64,000 bases of DNA, from positions 1,233,001 through 1,297,000 of the forward strand of contig CM067550.1 in the NCBI GenBank assembly GCA_034509755.1, given 5' to 3'. Below, one piece after another: positions 34,813 through 47,060 of the stretch. Position 1 is the stretch's first letter. Each line of letters starts with the position of its first letter. A program made the translations under genes and the position numbers. The notes below the pieces were generated by a model. The model saw nothing but the letters and a program-made list of their open reading frames with translations, ran no database searches and had not been told where the DNA came from. Source of the DNA: Anisodus tanguticus. Lineage: Eukaryota; Streptophyta; Magnoliopsida; Solanales; Solanaceae.

Positions 34813-37800
34813 TGAATCTGGGCATTCTTTTAGGTGGAGTAAGGTGGAAGAAGAGTAGTCATTGACATATAAGATTTAGGTGTAGAGGCAGTTGATTCCG
34901 ACACCATTAGTAGGGGTTCGATATTAAAGGTATATTAAGGCAAATCATTTCTTCTTTTGGCATGTTCCACGTAACGAAATGTAAACGTAATATGTTCTTA
35001 TAAATGATTCTACTCTTACTAGTTAAGAATGTTCATATTATTTATTCTTATTGTCAAAGCATGTCTAAATATGTTCCTAAATCCTTATTGAGATATATGG
35101 CAAAGATGTTAGTATTCATAATGTTAATCGGAGGTGAAGCGACATTACGTCACTCCGACAAACTTATAGTGTCTTATTATCATATCATTCATGCATTATA
35201 CTCATGTACATACCTTGACCACAAATGAGTTATATACTCTACTATATGTATGCATTATTTATCCCTGATATGGGAAAGGGGAAGACGTTATATACACACA
35301 CCACCTGCAGCTGGTACAGATATACACGATGATGATTATGCCCACAGAGGCCGATATGATATGATGGGATGCCCACAGAGGCTTGATGGCGTTGTATATG
35401 CATATGTATATGAATGACCGCATTTGCATTGTGCATGACATTTAGGCATATTATGGCCCTCAGAGGCATTCTACACAAACATTGTACTTAGGCATATTAT
35501 GGCCCTCAGAAGCATTCTCTATTGGTTGGTTGTTTCTTGTCTCATGTTACTTTCATGTCTCTATTATGTTATTCTTCATGCCTGACACACTCGGTACATC
35601 AGTTGTACTGACGTCCCTTTTGTCGGATGACGCTGCGTTTCATGCCCGCAGGCTCAGGTAGACAGGGTGACAGTCTGCACTAGTAGGTTGCTGGTTCAAC
35701 TGATATTGGAGCACTCTATTTATTCCAGAGTTGCAGTCTAGTCGTGGTATGATATTTTGGATATGCATAAGGGTATGACGGGGCCCTGTCCCGACCTTAC
35801 AGTATCACGTACTATTTAGAGGCTTGTAGACAATTGTCTTGTGTATGATTGTCGTATATGGCCTTGTCGGCCTTGATATGTATATATGCATACGTTGGGC
35901 CCTTATGGTTGCAGGATTTTACATAACTCTTTTCCAGTTTACTATTTTCATATATCAACAGGGTATCTCGTGGCGACCCTCGTGGACCATGAGAAATTAC
36001 GGTTATATGCTAAATATATGATTAGTGGTACTCGGCAAGTAGGGTCCAGGTGCCCATCATGACCCTCCAATTTGAGTCGTGACAAACTTGGTATCAGAGC
36101 AGGTCTGTCCTAGAGAGTCTACAAGTCGTGTCTAGTAGAGTCTTGTTTATGAATGTGTTGTGCACCACACTTATAGGCAGGAGGCTAAGGGGCATTTAGG
36201 ATGATGGTTACCTTCCTCCTTGATCTAAAATCGTGCTATAGAGCTAAGTTGTAAGAATTCTCTCGGTAAACCTTATCGTGTTTATGATTACAACAATGCC
36301 TTCTTCTAGTAGGGCTATGATTAGCAGGGAGATTGAGGTTGGATTAAGTGTAAATGCGAGTAGTATGCTCTCTATTGAGACAGATCCATCAGAGGATATG
36401 AGTAAATTGCTTTCTCAGGCACGACTTCATCCTAGAGCATCTGATAGAGATATGCCCCTTGAGGGGGTCAGGGAGCTCATAACCTAGGGAGTTTATTAGT
36501 TAGGGATCGTCGATATTTAAAGGGTTCAAAGATGCCAATATCTCAGGGTCAAAGTTGTAAAGTCGAGTGAGACCGCCCCGAGCATCTTGTAGTCAGTGTG
36601 GTTGAGCGCATGCCGAATTATGAAGCAAAGGTACAGAGGGTTGGTTTAGTGAGACAGCCATGGACACAACGTTCTGAAGTGTCCCAAGCCGATGCGCAAA
36701 GGTAAGTATAAGATGACTATGAGTTGTACATATGAAACGTAGAAGACATAATTGGAAGGTTTAGTAGGTTATGAAAATCTACACATTTTACAGTGACTCG
36801 CGCTGATTAGAATAAGAGAATATGTTATGTATGTGCGACCTAAACTGTGATGTCTTACCTAGAACAGATTAGGAATTGTCCAAGGATATCATTAACGAGA
36901 ATGGATTGCCACAATCGAATCGTCTGAGGTGTGACCATCAGTAAATTTAAGAAGATCACGTAAAGTGACATACCCAGAATGGTGAGCCCAAGTTATATAT
37001 AAGGATCGAGTTATCCACGGTAGTGGAAGGGAATATAAGCCGCTCGTCCGTGCATAAAGGGCCATACCGCGTATTATTAAGAATTACATGTATCAATTTT
37101 AGTAAGCTAAGACATGCTATAGGTATTGGATTGGTAAGGTCTTCGTTCCATTGTGCAACATGTTACACTTCTAAATAACCTCTGGATAACAATAGTTTGT
37201 TAGGGGGCAATTGAGGACGAGAACTATGGAACAATAGAAGAATGGTTGTAACAAATATGAAGATAGTTAATAAGTATGAATAGAATGGAATGATCAAGTA
37301 TCATGGCATAAATATTTTTCGTTTGATGACGAGTAGAAGGAAGAATTATGACAAGAAGGATAAAGGTGAATAAGATTATAGTTATGCATGTTTCACAAAT
37401 GTATGATTACTCCAGAACAACGTAAGGACCAACGGTAGATGAAGGACAATAAGAACTCTTCGGCCAAAGGTGACGAACCTTTGATGTTCAGGAAGGTAGT
37501 ATGAGAAATACTTTGAGATAAGAGACACCGACGAATGAGCACTCGGTCGATGAGAGATCTAATAATGATAAGACAAGAAAGCTTGACAAGTCATTGGGTC
37601 ATGTAACACCGTGAATTGAATCTAAATATATGAAGCATTGGTTCCACAACGTATGCAGTCATACCTCTCAGAAAGTATGTAAACAGAAGTAACAGTGAGT
37701 AAAGCTCGAGATCAGCACCTAAACAGGTGAAAAGGGGCCAATGACGCCTATGGATACAAGGTAGACATTAAAGATATATGTCAAGAGATAATGACATTAT

Positions 37801-39538
37801 AATGAAGATAAAATGACAAGCAAATACAGATGTCTATGAGCATTTTTGAACTGACTAAAGGTTCTACGAGATAGATAAAATAATGAGTTTACAGCTTAAC
37901 GAGATCAAGAAAATCTTTATTCAAAGCTCCATTGACAGAACGTCTTAGCCATGAGGCAAGTGAAAGAATTCGACTCTAAGTATAATGACTAGGCTTGGAT
38001 ATAGTAGGCCAACGTCATGTAATGCAAATTCTTCAGAATATTCCACGTACTGAATGAGGGAATAAGTTAACAACTCGTCTTTTAAGGGGTAGTAACGCCA
38101 AAGATGGAATTAGGAGCAATGTTTGAGAGTACGTAACATTGAGTTCTTGGCAACAACGAGAGTTTTGAGTTTGAGAAAGCAAGTATACATATATTATTTT
38201 TATCAAGAACAACATACTGATTTTGCGCACCATATCGATCTCGTTGTTTCGCATTTATCGCGTTGTTGAATCTGGACATTCTTTGAGGTGAAGTAAGGTG
38301 GAAGAAGAGTAGTCCTTGACATATAAGATTGAGGTGTAGAGGCGGTTTATTCCGACACCATTAGTAGGGGTTCGGCATTAAATGTATGTTAAGGCAAATC
38401 ATTTCTTTTTTTTGGCATGTTCCACGTAACGAAACGTAAACGTAATATTGTCCTATAAATGATTCTACTCTTACTAGTTAAGAATGTTCATGTTATTTAT
38501 TCCTATTGTCAAAGCATGTTTAAATATGTTTCTAAATCCTTATTGAGGTATATGGTAAGATGTTAGTATTCATAATGTTAATCGGAGGTGAAGCGACATT
38601 ACGTCACTCTGACAAACTTATAGTGTCTTATTATCATATCATTCATGCATTATATTCAATGTACATACCTTGGCCTCAAATGAGTTATATACTCTACTAT
38701 ATGTATGCATTATATATGTATGGGATATGGGAAAAGGGAAGGCTTATATACGCACACCACCTGCAACTGGTACAGATATACACGATGATGATTATGCCCA
38801 CAGAGACCGATATGATATGATGGGATGCCCACAGAGGCTTGATGGCATTGCATACGCATATGTATATGAATGACTGCATTTGCATTGTGCATGGTATTTA
38901 GGCATATTATGGCCCTCAGAGGCATTCTACACAGACATTGTACTTAGGCATATTATGGCCCTCAGAGGCATTCTCTACTGGTTGGTTGTTTCTTGTCTCA
39001 TGTTACTTTAATGTCTTTATTAAGCTATTCTTCATGCCTGACATACTCGGTACATCAGTCGTACTGACGTCCCTTTTGTCGGGGGACGCTGTGTTTCATG
39101 CCCGCAGGCTCAGGTAGACAGGGTGACGGTCCACACTAGTAGGTTGTTGGTTCAGCTGATATTAGAGCACTCTATTTATTCCAAAGTTGCAGTCTAGTCG
39201 TGGTACGATATTTTAGATATGCATAAGGGTATGGCGGGGCCCTGTCCCGACCTTACAATGTCATGTATTCTTTAGAGGTTTGTAGACAGTGTCTTGTGTA
39301 TGGTTGTCGTGTATGACCTTGTCGGCCTTGATATGTATATATGCATAGGTTGGGCCCTTATGGTTGCATGATTTTACATAACACTTTTCCAGTTTACTAT
39401 TTTCATATATCAACAGGGTATCTCGTGGCGACCCTCGTGGACCATGATAAATTACGGTTATATGCTAAATATATGATTAGTGGTACTCGGCAAGTAGGGT
39501 TCGGGTGCCCGTCATGACCCCCGGTTTGGGTCGTGACA
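34813..39538 (+). mobile_element. LTR retrotransposon with 1.27-kb LTRs and no visible pol
   Basis: 5' LTR 34813-36084 and 3' LTR 38266-39538 align end to end with few differences. Both start TGAATCTGG and end GTCGTGACA. A primer site AACTTGGTATCAGAGCAGG follows the first LTR, matching Met-tRNA priming. The 2.2-kb interior shows only a short gag-like start (about 36278-36487). I found no protease, RT, RNase H or integrase motif in any frame, so it is a non-autonomous or degraded gypsy-type element. Flanks ATCGC and CTATA do not match, and no polypurine tract is obvious before the 3' LTR. Either the left boundary is slightly off or the element is a recombinant. Its LTR tail is shared with the minus-strand element at 13.2 kb. 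Confidence 0.82.
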
Positions 39539-39548
39539 CTATACCCCA

Positions 39549-40141
39549 TGAAACTAAACTATTTACCCGCCTCTACCCCTATTATTTTTCATGTCCCCTA
39601 AAAAAAATTAAAATTATTTACCCGAGATACCCCCTTCCTTCCAGTTATGATACTAACATGGTATATAAATATACTTAGATGATATCATGAAATACCGCTT
39701 CAGTCATTCTCTTTGTCATGAATGATACCATCGTGATATATAAATATACTGAGATGGTGTATCATGGATGATGATCAAGTTCGTTTAGTCAAAGAATACA
39801 CATTTTTCTCGAAAAAACTCTATGATACTATTGTCTTATATACATATACTGTGATGGTATCATGGAGGGCTGCTTCAAGCCTTCAATGAGACACTCCTCA
39901 GAACCATGGTACCATCGTGGTATATAAATATACTGAGATGGTATAATGGAAGACTATTTCAGTTTTTCTCTTGGTCCTTCATGATACCATTATATAAATA
40001 TACTACGATGGTATAAAAAAGGAAGGGGTTTGGAAGAGGGGGTATGTCGGGTAAATAGTTTTTGGCGAGGGGGTACAATGGGTAATTAGCTTAAAAGGGG
40101 CCTGCGACGGATAATTAGTTTATTTTGGAGGTATTTTAGTT
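39549..40141. mobile_element. Long-TIR element with an internal tandem array
   Basis: The left arm (AAACTAAACTATTTACCCGC; then TTTACCCGAGATACCCCCTT) is inverted at the right arm (about 40020-40141; AGGGGGTATGTCGGGTAAAT). The middle is an array of 4-5 units of about 70-100 bp sharing TATATAAATATACTGAGATG and ATACCATCG. It resembles Mutator-like non-autonomous elements, but no 9-bp TSD was confirmed. It begins within about ten bases of the end of the LTR element. Confidence 0.6.
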
Positions 40142-40571
40142 AGTTTCTCAATTTTTATAGCCCTCCCCTTGAATTTATTAGTTTTTGTCCTTTTATTATG
40201 TCTAACAAACTTTTTTTAAGTTCTTCTGGGACATTATGACCTTTATTAAAAAACCATCAACTTTTTAATACTGATGCATTCTTTCTCCATCTATTTTTTA
40301 AATAATTTAAATGGTTATTTTGTCTAACTCTAGTACTTACCAACAAGTTTCACTTTGAAGAAACTTATAACTTATCCAAGTGTACTTGGTAGGGGGAAAA
40401 GGTCGAAATATACCAAAAACATTTACCATTTGTGTTGCATCTGTATCCTATTTAACTTTCGACCTATGAAATCACCCACTGTTATCTTATATATTTATAA
40501 TATACTCCTTTCATTAAGGGTCTTTCACCGTGAAATTTTATGGTGATTACACGTGTCATTCTAACAATATT
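40142..40571. other. AT-rich spacer
   Basis: Nothing recognised. Confidence 0.35.
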
Positions 40572-40587
40572 TTGTGTCTCCTATTCT

Positions 40588-40838
40588 TTGTGAAGGGGAA
40601 AGTCCCGAAGGCGAAACCCCTCACTTGTATCAGAGGCCCCTTGGCCAGATGAGATGTAAATCGAGGGATATGCGTGAGTTGAGTCCTGCAAAGGAGAGGA
40701 CCAACGGGACACGAACCCAGTAACAACCCTTGCAATATTTCAATAAAGACTATCACCATACATATTCAAACCCACGACGTCGGAGTGGTTATACTTCAAT
40801 TACATTGCCACTTACCAACTCGCCAGTGACTTGAGGGC
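40588..40838 (-). mobile_element. Complete SINE with perfect 16-bp TSD
   Basis: Minus strand: head GGCGAGTTGGTAAGTGGCAA (A-box-like) and CGTGGGTTTGAATATG (B-box-like), then GGACTCAACTCACGCATATC. TTGTGTCTCCTATTCT flanks it exactly at 40572-40587 and 40839-40854. Confidence 0.88.
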
Positions 40839-41200
40839 TTGTGTCTCCTATTCTATATAGATAGATTCATTGGGCTATAATATAATACGTCATGAGTCAT
40901 GTTTTAGAGGACACACTTTATTTTTTTAGCCTATTTCTATTTTAAAAATTTATTTGCTTCCTCATTTACCTTTAATACTATGACTACTGGAGCCACCTGC
41001 TATAAAGTCATGGTATACTAGACTGAACTTCATCAGAAATATTCAGTTTCATTATTTTTCTAGAAATGATAAAATTTCTCTAGAACTTATCCATTTAGAA
41101 ATAAATAATTTTAAAAAGGTATTTGGACCCATACTTGGCTGCAATTTTCTTGTGTGTTAACAAAGGAAGGTTCACATAACAGGTAGTAATAATAATTGGA

Positions 41201-41522
41201 GTCGGTCCTCCGGGTATAACTGGATGGCAAATGAGAGTAATTTAAAATTCAGTTGGAGATCTGTAGCGTGGGTTCGAAACTTGGTGATAGTAATTTGTTC
41301 TTTTCTAGGGTAGGAACTTGGAGGTGATATCAGTTGTTCTGTTCTCAAACTCTGGTCATTCAGGCACATCCCGCGATTTACTGATAGTAGTGCTGAGGGA
41401 CCGGGACTATTATCTCCAGGAATAGTTTGGCTAGTAATGTTGAGGGACCGAAAGTATTATCTTCAGGAATATTCTGGCGTAAGCTGAGAAGCTGAATATA
41501 AAAAATAAAATAAAAAATAAAA
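41201..41522 (+). mobile_element. tRNA-type SINE, near full length
   Basis: Head AACTGGATGGCAAATGAGAG and B-box GTGGGTTCGAAACTTGG; body GGTGATATCAGTTGTTCTGT, CACATCCCGCGATTTACTG and TTATCTCCAGGAATAG; A-rich end. A segment around GAGGGACCG is duplicated inside this copy. Short flanks AATTGGA on both sides may be a TSD. Confidence 0.8.
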
Positions 41523-41678
41523 AATTGGAACTGAACAAAACTAGAGTGATGGCATGAACACTTTGCTTACACTACTTCCAAGTTTTTCTATTTTTGAAAT
41601 CTGTGGAATGTCAATTTCATGACAGCTAGTAGCTAGCTAGCTAAGAGAAAAATAAATTCTGGAATTTTATTACATTAT

Positions 41679-41886
41679 ATTTTTATTTTTATATCCAGCT
41701 TTCGGCTTACGTCAGATTATTTCTGAAAATAATAATCACGGTTTCTCAGCACTACTACCAGTAAATCGTGGGATGTGTCTGAATGACGAAGGTTTGCTTC
41801 TACTAAGGTTCAAACTTACGCTGCAGACCTCTAGCTGAATTTTAAGTTTTTCTTTTGCCATTTAACTATGACTCGGAGGATTTTTT
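41679..41886 (-). mobile_element. Same SINE family, opposite orientation, 14-bp TSD
   Basis: The reverse complement contains CACATCCCACGATTTACTGG and the AGCTGGATATAAAAATAAAA end. TTTTATTACATTAT lies at 41665-41678 and 41887-41900. It faces the plus copy at 41201 and could pair with it in an RNA hairpin. Confidence 0.82.
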
Positions 41887-42285
41887 TTTTATTACATTAT
41901 TGATAATATGATATTTTTGCTTGCTATTCATTGTAAGAAATTATCTATCTCATTAAAGAGAATTTCAAAACTTTGTGGTCCAAGAATAACGTTCCATCAT
42001 TAGATACCATACCATATCTTCTACGTTTTTTTCATGTAAAGGAGAGAGAGGGTGTGAGTGGTCCTAACTCCTAAGGAGAAGAAGAAATGAGAATTTAGTG
42101 AAAATTGAAAATTTTAAAATATGAAATGAGAATCATGCAAATGAGCAATATTACTCAATTCTCTATATAAATATTTTTCTCTTGAAAATTGATGACATGA
42201 TCTAATTTGTGCCATAATTTACCTGATGTCTTTGACAATTTCAGGGAATTCAGTAGCAGTATGACCACAAACAATGAACGCAAAT

Positions 42286-42585
42286 ACTTATATGGACTTG
42301 GACAATCCTCTCCTCTTAAGCTAGCTTTTAGGGTTGAATTAGGTCTAATATTCATTCTTTACATGGTATTAGAGTCAGACTCATTCCAATTCGTTGTCCA
42401 CCGATGTTGGGCACCCAAATTATATTATCAACGCTCCAGTTAACAAGGTCTGGACGTACAGAAAGTGTTAAGAGTCCCACATCGGATATGGAATGGAAAC
42501 ATGAACTCCTTATATGAACTTGGACAATCCTCACCCTACAAGCTATTTTTCGGGGTTGAATTAGGCTCAAAATACATACTTTACA
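42286..42585 (+). mobile_element. TRIM, 5'-truncated
   Basis: A 5' LTR remnant ends at 42363 (CTTTACA). The primer site TGGTATTAGAGTCAGA follows. The 3' LTR 42466-42585 starts TGTTAAGAGTCCCACATCGG. The left LTR head is missing. Confidence 0.82.
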
Positions 42586-43880
42586 ATTTTAATAAATCAT
42601 TGGTAGCACTAAGACTTAAATCCACTAGTATGACCTATTACAACACCAAGTGGGAATTAAGCCTAAGACTAGCATACGTTTTTCATTATAGAAGAATTAA
42701 ATACAAAGTTAAAAAAACAAGTAACTCCTATATACATGAACATATTCACGCAAATGTTTCTACTCTAAACAATAACAATATATAAACAAGAATTTAGCTG
42801 CAAAATTTATCTCTAATCTATCACTATATAGTCCATAACTAACATAATTTTCTTAATAATCTATCGTTAAATAGGTTAGTGATGAATTTTAGCTATTTTG
42901 CGACCTATTTAGTTATATGTCTCTAATTCTTTTAGTAACTTTCTTTACCGCTAAATAGCTCATAATTAGTAAGAGTATAATTTATTATTAAATAAAATTA
43001 GCAATAAATATTTACTATTTAACCACGTAAGTTATCCGTCGCTAATTTTTTTTTTAAGTAACCTTCTTTATCTTCAAAAGTTCTGTTACTTTTCACTCTT
43101 TGTGCTCTTTCCTAGCAAGTAACAGCATTTTTTAGCCAGTAGTTAAAGTTGTTGGCCTTATCAACAACGTCATAAGAAACTTGCTAACAAATTAAAGCAA
43201 AATGAATTCAAGTAAACCAATTAAAGTACATTTAGTAAAATATTATCCACTTATCCCGCTCTTCATGGCTCTTTGATTTCTTATACTTTTTGTCAGTGCA
43301 ATTGATCTGGTTGTCTTCCACTGACTAGTCAGGGGGCCATACCACAATTTTATGGAGGATAGAATCATTGACACACACACCCTTTTTTACCTTTTTTTTC
43401 TTATAATAATAGTGTTTGGAACAGTGTATGCCTCTCAATCATTTCACTCAGATATATGCTGTTACTATCTACCGGCACAAATATGGTGAAACAGATTTTT
43501 CATTAAAATATTTAAAATATAAAATATAAAAAATAAATATATTAATATATTAATATATTTTATATACATATAAAATAATTTTAACTTTTTATATATACAA
43601 TGTACTTTTAGACGAAAAAGATTCGGATAAAATCTCTTGTGCCACCTCCGACCCTAAGCACAAATATTGAGTAACTTTGTATGTACTAAAAAGTAAAAAC
43701 TAAGACAAATCAGAAGAAATTACCAAATATTTTTCACCTCTATTGTGATTTAAACCTTAATCTTTCACTATTTTCATTTTTTCATTGACTACTGCACCAC
43801 GCCCGTAATTGTCTCCTTTTTAATGTTATTATTATTCTTCTTAACAAACACCGAAAGAATTCTAAGCCATCCCATGCCAA
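42586..43880. other. Intergenic, no gene recognised
   Basis: AT-rich. The segment about 42800-43050 has repeated short ATCTATC/AAATAG-type words but no clear structure. Confidence 0.35.
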
Positions 43881-43902
43881 AACAAAAAAAAGGCTCCACC
43901 TC

Positions 43903-44150
43903 GTTCCCGAGCATAGCTGGATGTCAAAGGAGGGGAACTTAAAATTCCGTTGGAGGTCTGTAGCGTGGGTTCGATTCCTGGTGGGAGCAATTTGCTCTCT
44001 TCTGGGGTAGGACCTTGTAGGTGATATCAGTTGTTCTGTTCTCAAATCCTAATCATTCAGACACATCTCGCGATTTACTGGTCTGCCGAAAGATCGGAAC
44101 TACTATCTCCAGAAATAGTCTGGCATAAATCGAAAAACTGAATATAAAAA
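43903..44150 (+). mobile_element. SINE with 19-bp TSD upstream of the XTH gene
   Basis: B box GTGGGTTCGATTCCTGG, body CTGGGGTAGGACCTTGTAGG and CACATCTCGCGATTTACTGG, A-rich end. The flanks AAAAAAAAGGCTCCACCTC (43884-43902) and its near copy at 44151-44169 differ at one base. It lies about 280 bp upstream of the XTH start. Confidence 0.88.
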
Positions 44151-44341
44151 AAAAAAAAGGCTCCAGCTCTTATGGTATGATAAGATGGCACAAGTTGTTG
44201 CCCATGCATCTCACTACCCCTCCCCACCCCCACCCCAATCCCAACCCACCCCCAACCCAACCCAACCCAGACACCACAAAGCCTCAAGAAGTTCACAAGT
44301 TTTTTGCACTCTTCTTTATAGCCCTCAGCTCCTTCTACACA

Positions 44342-44350
44342 CTATAAATA
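44342..44350 (+). promoter_or_regulatory. TATA box of the XTH gene
   Basis: CTATAAATA lies about 85 bp upstream of the XTH start codon, at a normal distance for a plant core promoter with a short leader. Confidence 0.6.
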
Positions 44351-45496
44351 CTTGCCCCCCTTAAATCCAAGTCCACGCACAAGCAAAAATCACACATTAT
44401 TCCAAGTTCAAGTAAATTTTAGCTAAAAAAATGGGGTATTTTTCTCACTATGGGTTCTCAACAAATTTATTGATTATAGCAATTTTGTTTAGTTCTTGCA
44501 TGGTTTCTCAGGGTGGAAATTTTTTCCAAGAATTTGACTTTACTTGGGGTGGCAATAGAGCTAAGATTTTCAATGGAGGCCAACTTTTATCTCTGTCTTT
44601 GGATAAACAATCTGGCTCTAGTTTTCAATCCAAGAAAGAACATCTCTTTGGGAGAATTGATATGCAAATCAAACTTGTTGATTGAAACTCTGCTGGCACT
44701 GTCACTACATACTACGTAAGTACAATTAATTTAACGTTTCATTAATGAATTTTGCCTACTATAGAGAAATAAATATACAAATTTATTTTATAGTAGATGT
44801 AAACACAGATTTATGGATGATTATAGGTCATTATGAATGAAAATCAATTAATAATGATTAAACATATAAAATAATGAAAATTCATCAAACGTTTATTAAG
44901 ATTAATTTGTTAAATCAATTATTATGAAAAATGTATGAAGTAAAACGTCTTTTGGTAGACTTTAGGGAAAAAAATGAGATCTTAATGGAATTTCAAGATG
45001 ATGTGCTAGAAGCAAAAAGAAGAAAACAGATAACGATTGAAAAAGAAATAGAAAATTATTTTGAAAATAAAATTGAGGAAACTAGAACACAGAGAAAGAA
45101 TTAGAACAATATATAGTAGGATAATAGAAATAAATATCAGAATAGACGAATAAGATGCTATGATATACGATCTAAAAGCAGATATAAGAATCGAGATAGA
45201 ACGCTATTGACGAAGAAAGACTAATGGAATACCAACATAAGTTAGAAGAACTTAGAATAATAGCAGGAAAATCTCTTGGATATAATAGAGATATAAATTA
45301 ACATATAATAAGTTGTAGAATAAGTATAGATCTGACAACACACATTTTAAAGTTTTTATTACAAACAAAATAGATCATTTACTAGAATTAAATAAAATGA
45401 GAAAATGACAATCATTCTTTTATTGTTATGACTTTATTGTTAAGAACATATCTGGAACTAACAATGTTTTAACTAATTTTTTTAGCAGATATAACG

Positions 45497-46558
45497 ATGT
45501 CGATCAACAGTGATAAAATTGAAGAATACATTACCAACGCCATGAATTCCCTTATACAAACCAATGAAATTCTAATATCCAGATTACAAGAAAACACCAA
45601 TACTATAAATCAACTCAGAGAAGTCATACAATACTTGATAACACTGAAAACCTTACAAGATGAATCTCAATCCAGATCACCTATCACTACACCTGAAAGA
45701 TCAAAAAACCCTACTACCAAAATCATGGCACCATTCGTATCAAAACTAGCAACCATACCATCTTCAATACCATCTTTTTCATCAACAGTATCAATGGCCG
45801 ACAAGCTGAGATACACACCTGAATACATCAACGCTTATGAAAAAATTAATAAATTTTATGATTATAAGACTAACCCTCACATTCTACGCTGCGCTAAACT
45901 GAGCAAGTATCCTAGATTCTTGTGCAGCGAGCAAGCAAACTCGGAAATAGTATCAAAACTATTCACTTACGGTTTTATTGACAAACTAATAGTGGATGAA
46001 AACATGAGTAACATTGCCAGATTACCAAGCATCATTGTGGAGTCTACAAGACTGATGATGGAATCATTCGGGAAAGGAATATATGGAATACAGATATTTG
46101 ACGCATCAACAGATCTAACTGGAAAGCCAATTGTGATATGTCAAATATTTAAAACAGGAAAAAACAGTACTATCAGTGGAGACGACGAAAATCTGAATAA
46201 GAAAATACCATGCACTTTAGAGAAATTTCAAGAATGGCTCAGTGCAAAAAGAACATTCGGATTATTAATCTTAAAAACAAGAATAGAAGGCATGCTGAGA
46301 GCAAAGAAGGCACGTATTATTGGAGACTCAAAAGGAGGAGAAGTAGAAGATATTATCACCCTATATTATGGCAATGATATTATGACACAAGACACCACGA
46401 GATTAACAGAAATGCATGACAAAATCATAAATCTGAAATACAAACATGCAAAGGAGACAGTAGAACAATATCAAAAGATAATTGGACAAAATAGAAGATC
46501 TATAATAAATATCAGGCCTACTATCACTACCAATGTAATAAAAAAAAGGAAGTTTTGA
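45497..46558 (+). CDS. Endogenous viral ORF, 353 aa, possible transactivator/inclusion-body protein (block A)
   Basis: An uninterrupted frame directly upstream of the viral-type promoter region. The N-terminal 60 residues look like a coiled coil (EEYITNAMNSLIQTNEI and following). A Ser/Thr/Pro-rich linker follows, then a conserved body with YEKINKFYDYKTNPHILR, KYPRFLCSEQAN and GIYGIQIFDASTDLTGKPIV. A short basic end (KKRKF) could be nuclear-targeting. It is clearly paralogous to the block B frame. Its position as last gene before the intergenic promoter matches the transactivator of caulimovirids. I recognise no domain with certainty, so the function is inference. Confidence 0.5.
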   Translation: MSINSDKIEEYITNAMNSLIQTNEILISRLQENTNTINQLREVIQYLITLKTLQDESQSRSPITTPERSKNPTTKIMAPFVSKLATIPSSIPSFSSTVSMADKLRYTPEYINAYEKINKFYDYKTNPHILRCAKLSKYPRFLCSEQANSEIVSKLFTYGFIDKLIVDENMSNIARLPSIIVESTRLMMESFGKGIYGIQIFDASTDLTGKPIVICQIFKTGKNSTISGDDENLNKKIPCTLEKFQEWLSAKRTFGLLILKTRIEGMLRAKKARIIGDSKGGEVEDIITLYYGNDIMTQDTTRLTEMHDKIINLKYKHAKETVEQYQKIIGQNRRSIINIRPTITTNVIKKRKF

Positions 46559-46629
46559 TCCTTTTGCATAAGGATCTGAAAAATTTACTACTTGAATAGG
46601 AATCATGTAGCTTTGCTACTTGAAATCCA

Positions 46630-46825
46630 ACTGAACAGGGAGCCTGTACTTCTTACTACTTGCAGCCCAAATGAACACTTTGAACAGGGAGCCTGTAGTT
46701 CTTACTACTTGCAGCCCAAATGAATACTTTGAACAGGGAGCCTGTAGTTTTTACTACTTGCAGCCCAACTGGATACTTTGAACAGGGAGCCTGTAATATT
46801 TACTACTTGCAACCCAATTTACTAC
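46630..46825. repeat. Four tandem units of about 53 bp after the block A ORF
   Basis: GAACAGGGAGCCTGTA...TACTACTTGCAGCCCAA recurs four times with small changes, from about 46634 to 46820. The matching place after the block B frame has no such array, so it arose after the two blocks separated. Confidence 0.85.
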
Positions 46826-47029
46826 CATGCATTACAAACTATGATAGAAGATCAACTCAATCAAAGACACAACTCAATCGAGGACACCTGGAAAGCAACA
46901 ACGGTATTATCAAGAAGGACAAAAAACTTTTTGAAAAATCAGCAGACAAACTGTAACACTTTAGACTTTTGAAAAAGTGATTATTGTTTACTTTACGACT
47001 TTTTGAAAAATAATTCTGTCGTAATATCA

Positions 47030-47060
47030 GCCGAGGTTATCTATATAAAGAGCCTCTTGT
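47030..47060 (+). promoter_or_regulatory. Viral-type core promoter, block A
   Basis: CTATATAAAGAGCCTCTTGT at 47041 is conserved in block B (CTATATAAAGAGTCTCTTGT at 49548). A TATA box followed by a conserved initiator stretch is the layout of pararetroviral full-length-RNA promoters. Confidence 0.6.

Noticed and set aside
38560..38925. Several overlapping open frames on both strands, repeated at 35.2-35.5 kb
   Set aside because: They lie in the two LTRs of one element and have no protein-family features.
41200..41320. tRNA-like sequence with GGTTCGAAAC
   Set aside because: It is the head of a SINE that has other copies in the window.
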